A DNA stretch of 64,000 nucleotides from Aureimonas altamirensis (GTDB taxonomy: Bacteria; Pseudomonadota; Alphaproteobacteria; Rhizobiales; Rhizobiaceae), in contig NZ_JAMQCO010000009.1 of assembly GCF_023702225.1 (NCBI RefSeq), positions 137,278-201,277 of the forward strand. The letters run 5' to 3'. How positions within the stretch are numbered: position 1 is the stretch's first letter; every line of letters starts with the position of its first letter. A program made the position numbers and the translations under genes. The notes under the pieces were generated by a model that did not search any database, was not told where the DNA came from, and saw only the letters and a list, made by a program, of their open reading frames with translations. Shown here in pieces: positions 45,733 through 56,974 of this stretch.

Positions 45733-47661
45733 ATGATCCAGGCCGATCGCCTCACGGCGGTCCGACGCAGCCTGCGGCGCGCCATTCCGGTCAACGGGAT
45801 GCTCGGCCTCGCGGTTCTGGCCGTGGCCGTCAAGGCCGACCTGTCGGCGTTGGGCCTTGCGTGGTTCGCCGCGTCGCTGACCGTCAATGTCGCGCGTTAC
45901 ACCCTCTGCAGGTTGCCGGTCAGGCCACTTGCCGCCAACATGCCTGGGTCCGTCGCCTGGCATTTGATGATGCACCGATTCGCTGCATTCTCGTCCGGGA
46001 TCGTATGGGCGACGGTTGCGATCCTGTCCTCCGGCTTCACTACGCCGGACTCGATTTTCTACCTGACCGTCCTCTGCGGCATCACCGCCGGTGCGGTAAC
46101 GCATGGTGTATCCTATTCCCCGGTGCCGAGCCTCTTCGTTACGCCGTCGCTGGCGGTGGTGGTGGGCTGTCTTCTGTGGCACGCGGATTTCAATTCCGTC
46201 CTGCTCGGCATCACCGTGACGATCTACATGCTGGCGCTGCTGCTGGCCGCCCGTGAGGGCGATCTCGCCTTTCGCGACTTCTCCAGGCTGACGCATGAGG
46301 CGCGCGAGATGGCTCAGTCGCTCGAGATCGCAAATGCCAGTTCCGACGCCACTGCCCGGGAAATGCTGCATCGGGCGACCCATGATGCGCTGACCGGGTT
46401 GCTGAACCGCAGCGGCATACTGCGCAGCCTCGAGGCGTCGCTGCAGACGTCGAGCAGGCCGGTGTGCCTGATGTTGCTGGACCTGGACGACTTCAAGGCG
46501 GTCAACGACGTCTTCGGTCACGCGACGGGAGACCGCGTGCTGCAGAAAGTGGCGCGGCGGTTGCACGAGGCCACGCCGGCCGGGACATCCATCGCACGGC
46601 TGGGCGGCGATGAATTCGCCTTGCTGCTGGAAGTCGATGACGAAAGGCCGGAGCCGGTCGAGGCGCTCGCCTCCCGTATTCTAGCCACCGTATCCGCACC
46701 GTTCGAGACCTTCGAGTCCAGCCCGGTCAGTGGCAGCGTCGGCATCTGCATCGCCGCGGAGGGCAGTGTCGGGGAGTTGCTCGCACGGGCCGACGCGGCG
46801 CTCTACGCCGCCAAGTCCGCCGGAAGAAACCGCCATGCCGTGTTCGACGGCGCCCTGCAGGAGCGCATCGAGCTGGAGCGCGATCTGGAGCGGGACCTCA
46901 GCGAGGCGTTGGACAAGTCGACCGTCGAGGTCTGGTTCCAGCCGATCTACCATCGCTCGGGCCGCCTCGACACTCTCGAAGCTCTCCTGCGCTGGACGCA
47001 TCCGGTTCATGGCCCGGTCAACCCCGCGCTGATCGTCCGAACGGCGGGCCGGATCGGGCAGGCGGAGAACCTGTTCCGCCGGGTGGTCGAAAATGCGTTG
47101 TCGATGCTGCTCCTTCTGGAGGAGGTAGGGGCGGACACGATCCGGGTCGCCGTCAATCTTTCCCCGCGCGAGGCGGCGAAGATTCCGGCCGACCGGATCC
47201 TGCTGCAGCGATGTGCGGACAGGGGGGTGGCGCCCGACCGGATCGAGGTCGAGATCACCGAGGAAACCGCGCTCGACCTGAATGTGATCCAGAGCCGGCT
47301 GATGCCCTTGTCCAAGGCCGGGGTACGGATCGTCATCGACGATTTCGGCGAAGGCTATTCGTCGCTCCAATCGATCCGCCACGTGCGCGTCAACCGCCTC
47401 AAGATCGACCGCAGCTTTGCTGCCGACCTGGCGAAGGGCGAGAGCGTGGTCCGGTTGCTGCGCGCGCTCGTGGGTCTCGGCCATGCGCTGGACATGGAAG
47501 TCGTGGCCGAAGGGGTGGAAAGCGCGGAGGCCGCCCGAACGCTGGCCGATATCGGCTGCGATTACCTGCAGGGCTACTACTTGTCGCGTCCGATGACGGC
47601 CAGTGCCGTCATGAAACTGCCCTTCGATACAGGGTCGGGGTTCCGTTCCGACACAGCCTGA
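45733..47661 (+). CDS. Membrane-bound GGDEF-EAL protein (c-di-GMP turnover)
   Basis: A 642-residue protein with several N-terminal hydrophobic segments (about residues 20-175) in a MASE-like sensor region. A GGDEF domain (GGDEF at 291-295) and an EAL domain (EAL at 416-418, then [29 protein letters not shown]) follow. Both catalytic motifs are intact, so it could make and degrade c-di-GMP. The RxxD inhibitory site is not visible just before GGDEF. The start is uncertain: TTG at 45643 and GTG at 45694 are in frame, but none has a good ribosome site. Confidence 0.9.
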   Translation: MIQADRLTAVRRSLRRAIPVNGMLGLAVLAVAVKADLSALGLAWFAASLTVNVARYTLCRLPVRPLAANMPGSVAWHLMMHRFAAFSSGIVWATVAILSSGFTTPDSIFYLTVLCGITAGAVTHGVSYSPVPSLFVTPSLAVVVGCLLWHADFNSVLLGITVTIYMLALLLAAREGDLAFRDFSRLTHEAREMAQSLEIANASSDATAREMLHRATHDALTGLLNRSGILRSLEASLQTSSRPVCLMLLDLDDFKAVNDVFGHATGDRVLQKVARRLHEATPAGTSIARLGGDEFALLLEVDDERPEPVEALASRILATVSAPFETFESSPVSGSVGICIAAEGSVGELLARADAALYAAKSAGRNRHAVFDGALQERIELERDLERDLSEALDKSTVEVWFQPIYHRSGRLDTLEALLRWTHPVHGPVNPALIVRTAGRIGQAENLFRRVVENALSMLLLLEEVGADTIRVAVNLSPREAAKIPADRILLQRCADRGVAPDRIEVEITEETALDLNVIQSRLMPLSKAGVRIVIDDFGEGYSSLQSIRHVRVNRLKIDRSFAADLAKGESVVRLLRALVGLGHALDMEVVAEGVESAEAARTLADIGCDYLQGYYLSRPMTASAVMKLPFDTGSGFRSDTA

Positions 47662-47698
47662 CGTATTGCCTTGGCATGATCCCGGACGAGGGCCGAAC

Positions 47699-48559
47699 AT
47701 GCTGGACGAGGCTGGCGAACCGCAGAACCTGACAGAGGAAGGCGAGGGCGCGCACAAGCTGTTCGACGATGCGCCCGACAGCGTTTCCTTCCGCAAGCTT
47801 CGCAAGCGCCTGCTGCGCGAGGTTCGGGAAACGATGAGCGCGCACGCCATGGTGCGTCCGGGCGCGCGGTGGCTCGTGGGCGTTTCCGGCGGCAAGGATT
47901 CCTACACCTTGCTGTCGCTCCTGGTCGACCTGCAATGGCGCGGGCTCCTGCCCGTCGACATCCTGGCCTGCAATCTCGACCAGGGGCAGCCCGGCTTTCC
48001 CAAGCATGTCCTGCCGGATTTCCTGAAGGCCCACGGCATCGCCCATCGGATCGAGTATCGCGATACCTATTCGGTCGTGAAGGAGAAGGTACCCGCCGGC
48101 GGAACCTATTGTGCCCTCTGCTCGCGGCTGCGTCGCGGCAACCTCTACCGGATCGCCCGTGAGGAGGGGTGCGAGGCCCTGGTCCTCGGTCATCACCGGG
48201 ACGACAGCCTGGAAACCTTCTTCCTCAACATGTTCCATGGCGGCAAACTGGCGGCGATGCCGGCAAAGCTGCTCAACGATGGCGGGGACCTGCTCGTGTT
48301 GCGGCCGCTGATCGCCTCGTCCGAAGCCGATATCGCGCGCTTCGCCGCGGCAATGCGCTTCCCGATCATTCCCTGCGATCTCTGCGGCAGTCAGGATGGG
48401 CTGCAACGCAACGCCATGAAGGCGTTCCTGGCCGACATGGAACGCGACAATCCCGGACGAAAGGATGTGATCGCCAGGGCCCTCGGCAACATCAACCCGA
48501 GCCACCTGCACGACGCGCGCCTGTTCGACTTCGCCGCCCTCATGCCGAAAGACTCGTGA
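47699..48559 (+). CDS. ttcA: tRNA 2-thiocytidine biosynthesis protein TtcA
   Basis: Thiolates cytidine 32 of certain tRNAs using an iron-sulfur cluster. The PP-loop [13 protein letters not shown] is near residue 64, and paired cysteines [10 protein letters not shown] and [12 protein letters not shown] supply the cluster and catalytic sites. The 286-residue length fits. GAGG precedes the ATG; an upstream TTG in frame is less likely. Confidence 0.93.
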   Translation: MLDEAGEPQNLTEEGEGAHKLFDDAPDSVSFRKLRKRLLREVRETMSAHAMVRPGARWLVGVSGGKDSYTLLSLLVDLQWRGLLPVDILACNLDQGQPGFPKHVLPDFLKAHGIAHRIEYRDTYSVVKEKVPAGGTYCALCSRLRRGNLYRIAREEGCEALVLGHHRDDSLETFFLNMFHGGKLAAMPAKLLNDGGDLLVLRPLIASSEADIARFAAAMRFPIIPCDLCGSQDGLQRNAMKAFLADMERDNPGRKDVIARALGNINPSHLHDARLFDFAALMPKDS

Positions 48560-48570
48560 AAGGAACGCTC

Positions 48571-49386
48571 GTGACGCAATTCGATACGGACAGGCTTGCA
48601 GACATTCTTCGCCAGGCCGCCCGGTCCGAGATCATGCCACGGTTTCGCCGCCTGTCCGCAGGCGACATCCGTGAGAAGACATCCGCGGTCGATCTCGTCA
48701 CCGAGGCCGACGAGGCTGCGGAGCGTGCCATCGAGGCGGCGTGCCGGCAGGCGTTTCCGGATGCGGCCTTCGTCGGGGAAGAGGGCGTGGCTGCCGACGC
48801 CGCCCTCATCGACAAGGTAGCCGGCGCCGACCTTGCCATCGTCGTCGATCCGATCGACGGAACGGCCAATTTCGCCAGCGGCGCGCCGATGTTCGGCGTC
48901 ATGGCCGCGGTGGTGCGCAAGGGCGAGACGATTGCCGGCGTGATCTACGATCCGCTCGGCGACGATGCGATGATGGGCGAGAAGGGCGGCGGCGTCTTCT
49001 TCAAGAGCGGCTCCGATGAGGCCAAGCGCCTGCGTTATGCACAACCCGTGCCGCTGGCGGAGATGGTCGGTGCTGCGGCGACGAGCCAGTTGCCGCTGGA
49101 GCAACGTAGGCGCACGCTGGCCGGATTCGGCGAAACGCGGATCCTGTCCAGCTTCCGCAGCGCCGCGCAGGAGTATCGCCTCGCGCTGTCCGGCGCGCTG
49201 CACTACCTCTATTACGTCAAGCTGATGCCGTGGGATCATCTGGCCGGGGCCATGATGTGCGAGGAGGCGGGCGCCTATGTGCGCCGCCTCGACGGGTCGG
49301 TCTATCGGCCCGGCCATGTCGCCGGAGGGCTCATGGTAGCGCCGGACGAAGCGGGCTGGCACGATCTGCGAGCCGTGATCGGCTGA
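48571..49386 (+). CDS. Inositol monophosphatase family protein
   Basis: A metal-dependent phosphatase of the inositol monophosphatase fold, 271 residues. Metal motifs are FVGEEGV near residue 67 and VVDPIDGTANFASG near 91-104; the late MPWDHLAGAMMCEEAGA is the second signature. Related enzymes act on inositol phosphate, fructose bisphosphate or PAPS; the substrate is not certain. Two GTG starts exist: 48556 overlaps the ttcA stop, while 48571 has AAGGA better spaced. Confidence 0.88.
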   Translation: MTQFDTDRLADILRQAARSEIMPRFRRLSAGDIREKTSAVDLVTEADEAAERAIEAACRQAFPDAAFVGEEGVAADAALIDKVAGADLAIVVDPIDGTANFASGAPMFGVMAAVVRKGETIAGVIYDPLGDDAMMGEKGGGVFFKSGSDEAKRLRYAQPVPLAEMVGAAATSQLPLEQRRRTLAGFGETRILSSFRSAAQEYRLALSGALHYLYYVKLMPWDHLAGAMMCEEAGAYVRRLDGSVYRPGHVAGGLMVAPDEAGWHDLRAVIG

Positions 49387-49392
49387 CGACGA

Positions 49393-49422
49393 AAAAGGCG
49401 GGGCGCCGGCGCCCCGCCTTTT
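49393..49422. terminator. Bidirectional terminator, perfect 30-base palindrome
   Basis: AAAAGGCGGGGCGCC is followed at once by its exact complement. The A run on one side and T run on the other make it work in both directions between the convergent phosphatase and grxD genes. Confidence 0.9.
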
Positions 49423-49447
49423 CAGATCCCGTTCGCCGGTCGGCGTG

Positions 49448-49795
49448 TCAGGCGGTTGCCGCGCTGCGGTCCGCCGTGGCGATGCCCTTGTCGGCAAAGA
49501 ACTGCTGCAGCTCGCCGGCCTGGAACATCTCGCGCAGGATGTCGCAGCCGCCCACGAATTCGCCCTTCACGTACACCTGCGGAATCGTCGGCCAGGAGCC
49601 GTATTCCTTGATGCCGTTGCGCAGATCGTCGGACGAGAGGACGTTGACGCCTTTGTACTCCACGCCGAGATAATCGAGAATCTGCACGACCTGGCCGGAA
49701 AAGCCGCATTGCGGAAAGGCCGGCGTGCCTTTCATGAAGACGATCACGTCGTTCGTCTTCACCTCGTTGTCGATCCAGTCCTGAATTCCGCTCAT
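49448..49795 (-). CDS. grxD: Monothiol glutaredoxin (Grx4 type)
   Basis: Carries and inserts [2Fe-2S] clusters together with BolA. The CGFS active site is in [13 protein letters not shown] near residue 30. The glutathione-binding [19 protein letters not shown] motif follows. The 115-residue length is normal. Its ATG overlaps the bolA stop by four bases, giving a coupled bolA-grxD pair. Confidence 0.95.
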   Translation of the reverse strand: MSGIQDWIDNEVKTNDVIVFMKGTPAFPQCGFSGQVVQILDYLGVEYKGVNVLSSDDLRNGIKEYGSWPTIPQVYVKGEFVGGCDILREMFQAGELQQFFADKGIATADRSAATA

Positions 49796-50052
49796 GTCAA
49801 ACTCCGCTGTTCCTGGTCGTGGGCCGGCGCGCTCGTCTGCAGTGCGAGCGCATGGAGGATGCCGCCCATATTTCCCTGAAGGGCCTGGTACACCATCTGG
49901 TGCTGCTGCACCCGTGTCTTGCCCCTGAAACTCTCCGCCACCACTTCGGCGGCATAGTGGTCGCCGTCGCCGGCCAGATCGCGGATCGTCACGACCGCGT
50001 CGGGAATGCCGTCCTTGATCATCCGTTCGATGTCTTGGGCGTTCATCGGCAT
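49792..50052 (-). CDS. bolA: BolA family protein
   Basis: Partner of monothiol glutaredoxin in iron-sulfur cluster trafficking. The 86-residue protein [20 protein letters not shown] has the conserved [17 protein letters not shown] with the cluster-binding His. AAGGAG lies nine bases before this ATG; TTG at 50061 and ATG at 50046 are less well placed. It follows purL after 76 bases. Confidence 0.93.
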   Translation of the reverse strand: MPMNAQDIERMIKDGIPDAVVTIRDLAGDGDHYAAEVVAESFRGKTRVQQHQMVYQALQGNMGGILHALALQTSAPAHDQEQRSLT

Positions 50053-50128
50053 GAAGTTCAACTCCTTGTCACGGCACCGTCGGACGAAAGGATAGGGTCT
50101 CGGCGGCGCAACCGCAATGAGGCCGTGT

Positions 50129-52351
<2,223 letters not shown>

Positions 52352-52410
52352 CGTCGGCGGTCCTGAGGCGGTGTCCGGCATGATGGCGGACGGGAAGGGG
52401 TTCGAATTCT

Positions 52411-52833
52411 TTATCGCGTCGGAAGCCAGAAACCGGCCTCCGCCGCGCGGGCGCGGCATTCGGCGACTTCCGATGCGCTCCGCAGGATGAGCGCGTCGTC
52501 GGCTGCCTGGGAGATATAGTCATCCGTGACGCGGCGTTGCAGCACGATGAGCGTATAGTCGCCGCCGGTAACGGCCCCTACGGGCGAGCGGACACATGCG
52601 CCATGCGCGCCGGCCGGCCCGGATACGAAGCGCGCCGCCCGGTCCACCGTGGCGCCGCGATACAGCGTGCGTGCCGTCTGGACGACGTAGTCGGCCTCGA
52701 CCCGGGTCAGCGCGTCGCCGCTCGGTTTCGCGCCGGCAGGCATCGCGGCCGGTGCCGTCTCAGCTGCCGCACAGCCCCACAGGAGCACGGTGCAGGCCAG
52801 CCCGAGCAACCCAAGCTGCATAGGCTTATGCAT
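52411..52833 (-). CDS. Predicted lipoprotein of unknown function
   Basis: A 140-residue protein with a lipoprotein signal ([20 protein letters not shown], then Cys), so it should be anchored in the inner or outer membrane. The mature part has no motif I recognise. It contains two further cysteines (GACVRSPVG and AECRARAAE) that may pair. The ATG overlaps the stop of the preceding lipoprotein gene by eight bases. It lies between purQ and purL. Confidence 0.72.
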   Translation of the reverse strand: MHKPMQLGLLGLACTVLLWGCAAAETAPAAMPAGAKPSGDALTRVEADYVVQTARTLYRGATVDRAARFVSGPAGAHGACVRSPVGAVTGGDYTLIVLQRRVTDDYISQAADDALILRSASEVAECRARAAEAGFWLPTR

Positions 52834-53230
52834 TGGCGCAGGTGCGGTCGCCACCCTGCCAGCGGGCGACGTCGGCGGCGATCCGGGGACCGCTCGGTCC
52901 ATTCAGCAACGGGCCGAAGGTCTGGATCCGCGCCGGCTTGCCCTGGCCCTCGACGACGAGAAGAGGCAGCCCGCCGGGGTTGGATCGCGGGACGACGAGG
53001 ATGCGCGGCCTGCCCGAATGGGAGTCCAGCTCCGGCGCCATGCTGTAGCCGGAAAAGGCCGTATCGCGTCCACGGAACCAGCAGTCGCGGGCCGCCAGTG
53101 CGACACGCTCCATGACCTTCAGGGCCGGCTCGCCGCCCGTATCGATCGATGCCTCGCGTGGCTTGCCGCTGCATGCGGCGAGGACGCCTGCCAGAACCGC
53201 AAGGGCGCCAAGGCGCAGAAGCGGCGTCAC
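52826..53230 (-). CDS. Predicted lipoprotein of unknown function
   Basis: A 134-residue protein with a clear lipobox ([20 protein letters not shown]). The mature part contains [20 protein letters not shown] and [19 protein letters not shown], with two more cysteines. Translation starts at GTG overlapping the purQ stop (GTGA), which indicates coupling to purine synthesis genes despite its envelope location. No known function. Confidence 0.75.
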   Translation of the reverse strand: MTPLLRLGALAVLAGVLAACSGKPREASIDTGGEPALKVMERVALAARDCWFRGRDTAFSGYSMAPELDSHSGRPRILVVPRSNPGGLPLLVVEGQGKPARIQTFGPLLNGPSGPRIAADVARWQGGDRTCANA

Positions 53231-53910
53231 GCGGCGAGGCCCCTGCCGGACATGCCGAGCACGCTTTCGAAGATGCCGCGCCCGTCGGTGCCCCCGTGTT
53301 CCGCCTCGATGAGGTTTTCCGGATGAGGCATCAGGCCCAGGACATTGCCGCCGTCATTGACGATGCCGGCGATGTCGTTGATCGCCCCGTTGGGATTGGT
53401 CCCTTCGGCATAGCGGAAGACGACCTGGCCCTCGCCCTCGATCCGGGCGAGCGTATCGGCATCGGCGAAGTAATTGCCGTCATGGTGGGCGACGGGGCAC
53501 CGGATCACCTGTCCGGCGCTGTAGGCCGTGGTGAAGCGCGTATCGGCGTTCGCCACTTCAAGCTTCACTTCCCGGCAGACGAAGTTGAGGCTGCGGTTGC
53601 GCATCAGCGCACCCGGCAGAAGCCCGGCCTCGCACAGGATCTGGAACCCGTTGCATACGCCGAGAACCGGCACGCCGGCCCTGGCCTTGTCGGCCACGGC
53701 GCGCATGACGGGCGAGCGCGCCGCGATGGCCCCGCAGCGCAGATAATCGCCGAAGGAGAAGCCGCCGGGTATGACGATCAGGTCGACGGGCGGAATGTCC
53801 GTTTCGGTCTGCCAGACGGTCGACGGCTCCTGCCCGCTGATCGTGCGGAGGGCGGCGATCATGTCGCGGTCCCGGTTGAGGCCTGGCAACAGGACGACGG
53901 CGGATTTCAT
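53227..53910 (-). CDS. purQ: Phosphoribosylformylglycinamidine synthase subunit PurQ
   Basis: Class I glutamine amidotransferase that supplies ammonia to PurL. The nucleophile Cys is in [17 protein letters not shown] near residue 86, and the catalytic His and Glu are in MPHPENLIE near 200. The 227-residue length is normal. GGAG lies nine bases before the ATG. It follows purS after 49 bases. Confidence 0.96.
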   Translation of the reverse strand: MKSAVVLLPGLNRDRDMIAALRTISGQEPSTVWQTETDIPPVDLIVIPGGFSFGDYLRCGAIAARSPVMRAVADKARAGVPVLGVCNGFQILCEAGLLPGALMRNRSLNFVCREVKLEVANADTRFTTAYSAGQVIRCPVAHHDGNYFADADTLARIEGEGQVVFRYAEGTNPNGAINDIAGIVNDGGNVLGLMPHPENLIEAEHGGTDGRGIFESVLGMSGRGLAA

Positions 53911-53959
53911 AAGGTTCAGCTCCGGGCCGTGGATGGGGCGGGGCGGGCCCGCCGCGACG

Positions 53960-54202
53960 TCAACGGATTTCGACGGCGTAATTCTCGATGACGGTGTTGG
54001 CGAGCAGCTTCTCGCACATGGCCTTGACCTTCGCCTCGGCGGCAGAAGCGTCTTCGCCCTCGATCTCGACATCGAAGACCTTGCCCTGCCGCACGCTGCC
54101 GACGCCGCCGAAGCCGAGGGTGCCGAGCGCACCCTCGATGGCCTTGCCCTGCGGGTCGAGAACGCCGTTCTTCAACGTAACGACAATACGCGCCTTGATC
54201 AC
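53960..54202 (-). CDS. purS: Phosphoribosylformylglycinamidine synthase subunit PurS
   Basis: Small structural subunit that holds PurL and PurQ together. The 80 residues [20 protein letters not shown], then [20 protein letters not shown], match the family closely. Translation starts at GTG. Confidence 0.95.
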   Translation of the reverse strand: MIKARIVVTLKNGVLDPQGKAIEGALGTLGFGGVGSVRQGKVFDVEIEGEDASAAEAKVKAMCEKLLANTVIENYAVEIR

Positions 54203-54269
54203 TGTTTCAGCCTGCCTTGCGAATATACGAGTTTGAGAGCCGGCGCCGGTCGGGACGCAGGACTTTGCG

Positions 54270-55034
54270 TCACTTTACCAACACCGGCCCGGAAGGGCGG
54301 GGCGGGTCGTTTTCGTTCATGATGCCGAGGCGTCGCGCGACCTCCTGGTAGGCCTCGACGAGTCCGCCCATGTCGCGGCGGAACCTGTCCTTGTCCAGCT
54401 TGTCCTGGGTCTGCACGTCCCAGAGACGGCAGGAATCGGGCGAGATCTCATCGGCGACGATGATCCGCATCATGTCGCCCTCGAACAGGCGGCCCGTCTC
54501 GATCTTGAAGTCCACGAGCTGGATGCCGACGCCGAGGAACAGGCCGGACAGGAAGTCGTTGACGCGGATGGCCAGGGCCATGATGTCGTCGATTTCCTGC
54601 GGGCTGGCCCAGCCGAACGCGGTGATGTGCTCTTCCGAGACCATCGGGTCGTCCAGCGAGTCGGCCTTGTAGTAGAACTCGATGATCGAGCGCGGCAGCA
54701 CGGTGCCTTCCTCGATCCCGAGGCGCTTGGCCAGCGAGCCGGCGGCGACGTTGCGCACCACGACCTCGAGCGGGATGATCTCCACTTCCTTGATCAGCTG
54801 CTCGCGCATGTTGAGGCGGCGGATGAAGTGCGTGGGGATGCCGATCCGGTTGAGGTGGCTGAAAATATATTCCGAAATACGGTTGTTGAGGACGCCCTTG
54901 CCGTCCACCACTTCGTGCTTCTTCTTGTTGAAGGCGGTGGCGTCGTCCTTGAAGAACTGCACCAGCGTGCCGGGTTCCGGGCCTTCGTAGAGAATCTTGC
55001 CCTTGCCTTCGTAGATACGGCGGCGACGTGTCAT
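54270..55034 (-). CDS. purC: Phosphoribosylaminoimidazole-succinocarboxamide synthase
   Basis: Joins aspartate to CAIR in purine synthesis. The 254-residue protein starts [20 protein letters not shown]; an upstream ATG at 55064 adds ten residues but is not family-like. Motifs are [25 protein letters not shown] and the nucleotide-binding VDFKIETGR and [15 protein letters not shown]. It is first in the run purC-purS-purQ-lipoproteins-purL and divergent from the DUF1476 gene. Confidence 0.96.
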   Translation of the reverse strand: MTRRRRIYEGKGKILYEGPEPGTLVQFFKDDATAFNKKKHEVVDGKGVLNNRISEYIFSHLNRIGIPTHFIRRLNMREQLIKEVEIIPLEVVVRNVAAGSLAKRLGIEEGTVLPRSIIEFYYKADSLDDPMVSEEHITAFGWASPQEIDDIMALAIRVNDFLSGLFLGVGIQLVDFKIETGRLFEGDMMRIIVADEISPDSCRLWDVQTQDKLDKDRFRRDMGGLVEAYQEVARRLGIMNENDPPRPSGPVLVK

Positions 55035-55167
55035 TGCGTGTGCTCGATCGTGCTGGAGCGCCATGGGTGGGAGGCCCAGGCGGGAAAAAACTCTGCTCTC
55101 AGCCGGGTCAATAGACCAAATGGCGGATTTTCACAATCGTTACCCCGAATTTCCTGCCCGTCTTCAA

Positions 55168-55183
55168 GCCGGCGCGCGCCGGC
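55168..55183. other. 16-bp GC palindrome between divergent purC and DUF1476 genes
   Basis: GCCGGCGC is followed by its exact complement, with no T run. In DNA this GC-rich it may be chance or a small leader hairpin. Confidence 0.3.
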
Positions 55184-55250
55184 GCTTCAAATGTGAGGGG
55201 CGATGTTCTACACACGGCGCGTTGACGCCCGAAATGGAAGAGGCAGCCCG

Positions 55251-55568
55251 ATGACATTCGACGACCGCAAGCAGGAATTCGAGAACCGTTACGCCCATGA
55301 TCAGGAGTTGCGGTTCCGGGTCGAGGCGCGGCGCAACAAGCTTCTTGGCCTCTGGGCGGCGGAAAAGCTCGGCCGCAGCGGCGCCGATGCCGACGCCTAC
55401 GCGATGGACGTCGTCAAGGCCGACCTGCAGAAAGAGGGCGAGGAAGACGTCTTCGCCAAGATCATGGCCGATTTCACGGCTGCGGGCGTCGCCCAGTCCG
55501 AGCATCAGGTACGCCGGCGGATGGCCGAATTGCTGGTCGAGGCGGAAGCCCAGGTCAAGAGCGCCTGA
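55251..55568 (+). CDS. DUF1476 protein, F1-ATPase inhibitor zeta subunit type
   Basis: A 105-residue helical protein (MTFDDRKQEFENRYAHDQEL) of the alphaproteobacterial family whose Paracoccus member inhibits ATP hydrolysis by the F1-ATPase. The conserved RFRVEARRNKLLGLWAAEKLG and the central charged helices are intact. A regulatory role in this organism is inferred from the family only. GAAGAGG precedes the ATG. Its stop overlaps the next start (TGATG). Confidence 0.9.
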   Translation: MTFDDRKQEFENRYAHDQELRFRVEARRNKLLGLWAAEKLGRSGADADAYAMDVVKADLQKEGEEDVFAKIMADFTAAGVAQSEHQVRRRMAELLVEAEAQVKSA

Positions 55569-56335
55569 TGCCCGCGCCCGATCTGCGCGGCCGGCTGGAG
55601 GCGCGCGGCTTCCTGATATCCGCCTGGTCCAGCCTGACGCAGCCGGAATTGCTGGAGCGGATGCTGCAGGGCGGCTTCGACCTCGCCACCTTCGACATGC
55701 AGCACGGCATGCACGACGAGGCCAGCGTGGGCAAAGGCATAGCCACCGCGTCGCATATGGGCACGGCCTCGCTGGTGCGGGTGCCCGTGGGCGGCTACGC
55801 CACCGTGTCGCGCGTTCTGGATTACGGTGCGACGGGCGTCATCCTGCCCATGATCGAGTCGGCCGATGATGCCCGCGCGCTCGTGGCGGTGGCCAAATAT
55901 CCGCCGCTCGGCCAGCGCTCCTATGGCCCGACGCGCGCGGTGATGCTGCATGGCTACGGCGGCGGAAAGGCCTATTTCGAGGCTGCCAACCGCGACACGC
56001 TGGCGTTTGCGATGATCGAGACGCCGGCGGCCTACGCCGCGCTCGACGAAATCCTGGCCGTCGAGGGGTTGGACGGCGTCTTCATCGGCCCGTCGGACCT
56101 GTCGATCGCCCTGACCGGCGGTCGCCTCAGCCATGACGGGCCTGAAGTCACTGCCGCGATCCAGACCATCGCCGCCAAGGCGCGCGCCTGCGGCAAGTTC
56201 ACCGCGCTCTACGTCTTCGATGCGGACGAGACCGCGCGGGCGAAGGAGATGGGCGTCGACCTCGTTACCCTGTCGTCGGACATGGCGATCTTCAATGCGG
56301 GCCTTGCCGCCCTGCGCGCCTCGACGGGGCGCTGA
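55568..56335 (+). CDS. HpcH/HpaI-type aldolase
   Basis: Metal-dependent pyruvate aldolase, 255 residues. The family pattern is FDLATFDMQHGMHDE, SLVRVPVGGYATVSRVLDYGATGVILPMIES, and ETPAAYAALDEILAVEGLDGVFIGPSDLS, including the metal Glu and Asp and catalytic Arg. Members cleave 4-hydroxy-2-oxo acids such as 4-hydroxy-2-oxoheptanedioate or 2-keto-3-deoxy sugar acids; the substrate here is unknown. It is translationally coupled to DUF1476. Confidence 0.9.
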   Translation: MPAPDLRGRLEARGFLISAWSSLTQPELLERMLQGGFDLATFDMQHGMHDEASVGKGIATASHMGTASLVRVPVGGYATVSRVLDYGATGVILPMIESADDARALVAVAKYPPLGQRSYGPTRAVMLHGYGGGKAYFEAANRDTLAFAMIETPAAYAALDEILAVEGLDGVFIGPSDLSIALTGGRLSHDGPEVTAAIQTIAAKARACGKFTALYVFDADETARAKEMGVDLVTLSSDMAIFNAGLAALRASTGR

Positions 56336-56356
56336 CGTCGATGTCGCTTCGCCGCG

Positions 56357-56926
56357 TCAATGATGATGCGGCGGGGCCTTCAGCCGGGCAAGGAACTTGC
56401 CGAACGTCAGGAGGCCTTCGGGCCAGGGCCCATGGCCGCTGTCGGCATTCAGATGGCCGCTTTCGCCCGCATCGATGAACAGAGATCCCCAGGCCGCGGC
56501 GATATCCTCGGATGCCTCGAAGCTCGAGTAATGGTCGTTGCGGCTGGCCACAACGATGGACGGGAATGGCAGCGGATCGCGCGGGTAGGGGCCGAACGTC
56601 ATCAGGTGCCGTGGGCGGATCGCCTCGTTGGACACGTCCGGCGGAGCCACGAAGAACGCGCCGGCAACCGGTTTCCTGAACAGGGGGATCGCCTGTACCA
56701 CGCTGGCGACGCCCAGCGAATGGGCCACGATCACGCAGGGCTTCGTGGTGGCGTTGACGGCGTCGGCCACCGCCTTCGTCCAGTCTTCGCGGACGGGCTT
56801 TGTCCATTCCGCCTGCACGACGCGGCTGGCGGTGGAAAGCTTGCGCTCCCATCGGCTTTGCCAGTGCTGGTCGGAGGCCCCGGTATAGCCGGGAACGATA
56901 AGGATATCGGCTTCTGATACGCGCAT
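56357..56926 (-). CDS. RBBP9/YdeN family alpha/beta hydrolase
   Basis: A 189-residue serine hydrolase with the nucleophile in VIVAHSLGVASVV near residue 70, VASRNDHYSSFEASEDIAAAWG providing the acid and GESGHLNADSGHGPWPEG the His. N-terminal ILIVPGYTGASDQHWQSRWE is typical of the family. The substrate is unknown. It converges with the aldolase gene and lies 48 bases downstream of the cardiolipin synthase gene's reading frame order, whose end at 56975 follows its start. Confidence 0.9.
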   Translation of the reverse strand: MRVSEADILIVPGYTGASDQHWQSRWERKLSTASRVVQAEWTKPVREDWTKAVADAVNATTKPCVIVAHSLGVASVVQAIPLFRKPVAGAFFVAPPDVSNEAIRPRHLMTFGPYPRDPLPFPSIVVASRNDHYSSFEASEDIAAAWGSLFIDAGESGHLNADSGHGPWPEGLLTFGKFLARLKAPPHHH

Positions 56927-56974
56927 GGCTGCCAGATGTGCGGTCGCGGCATGCTTGTCAAGTTCGGTGCGCCT

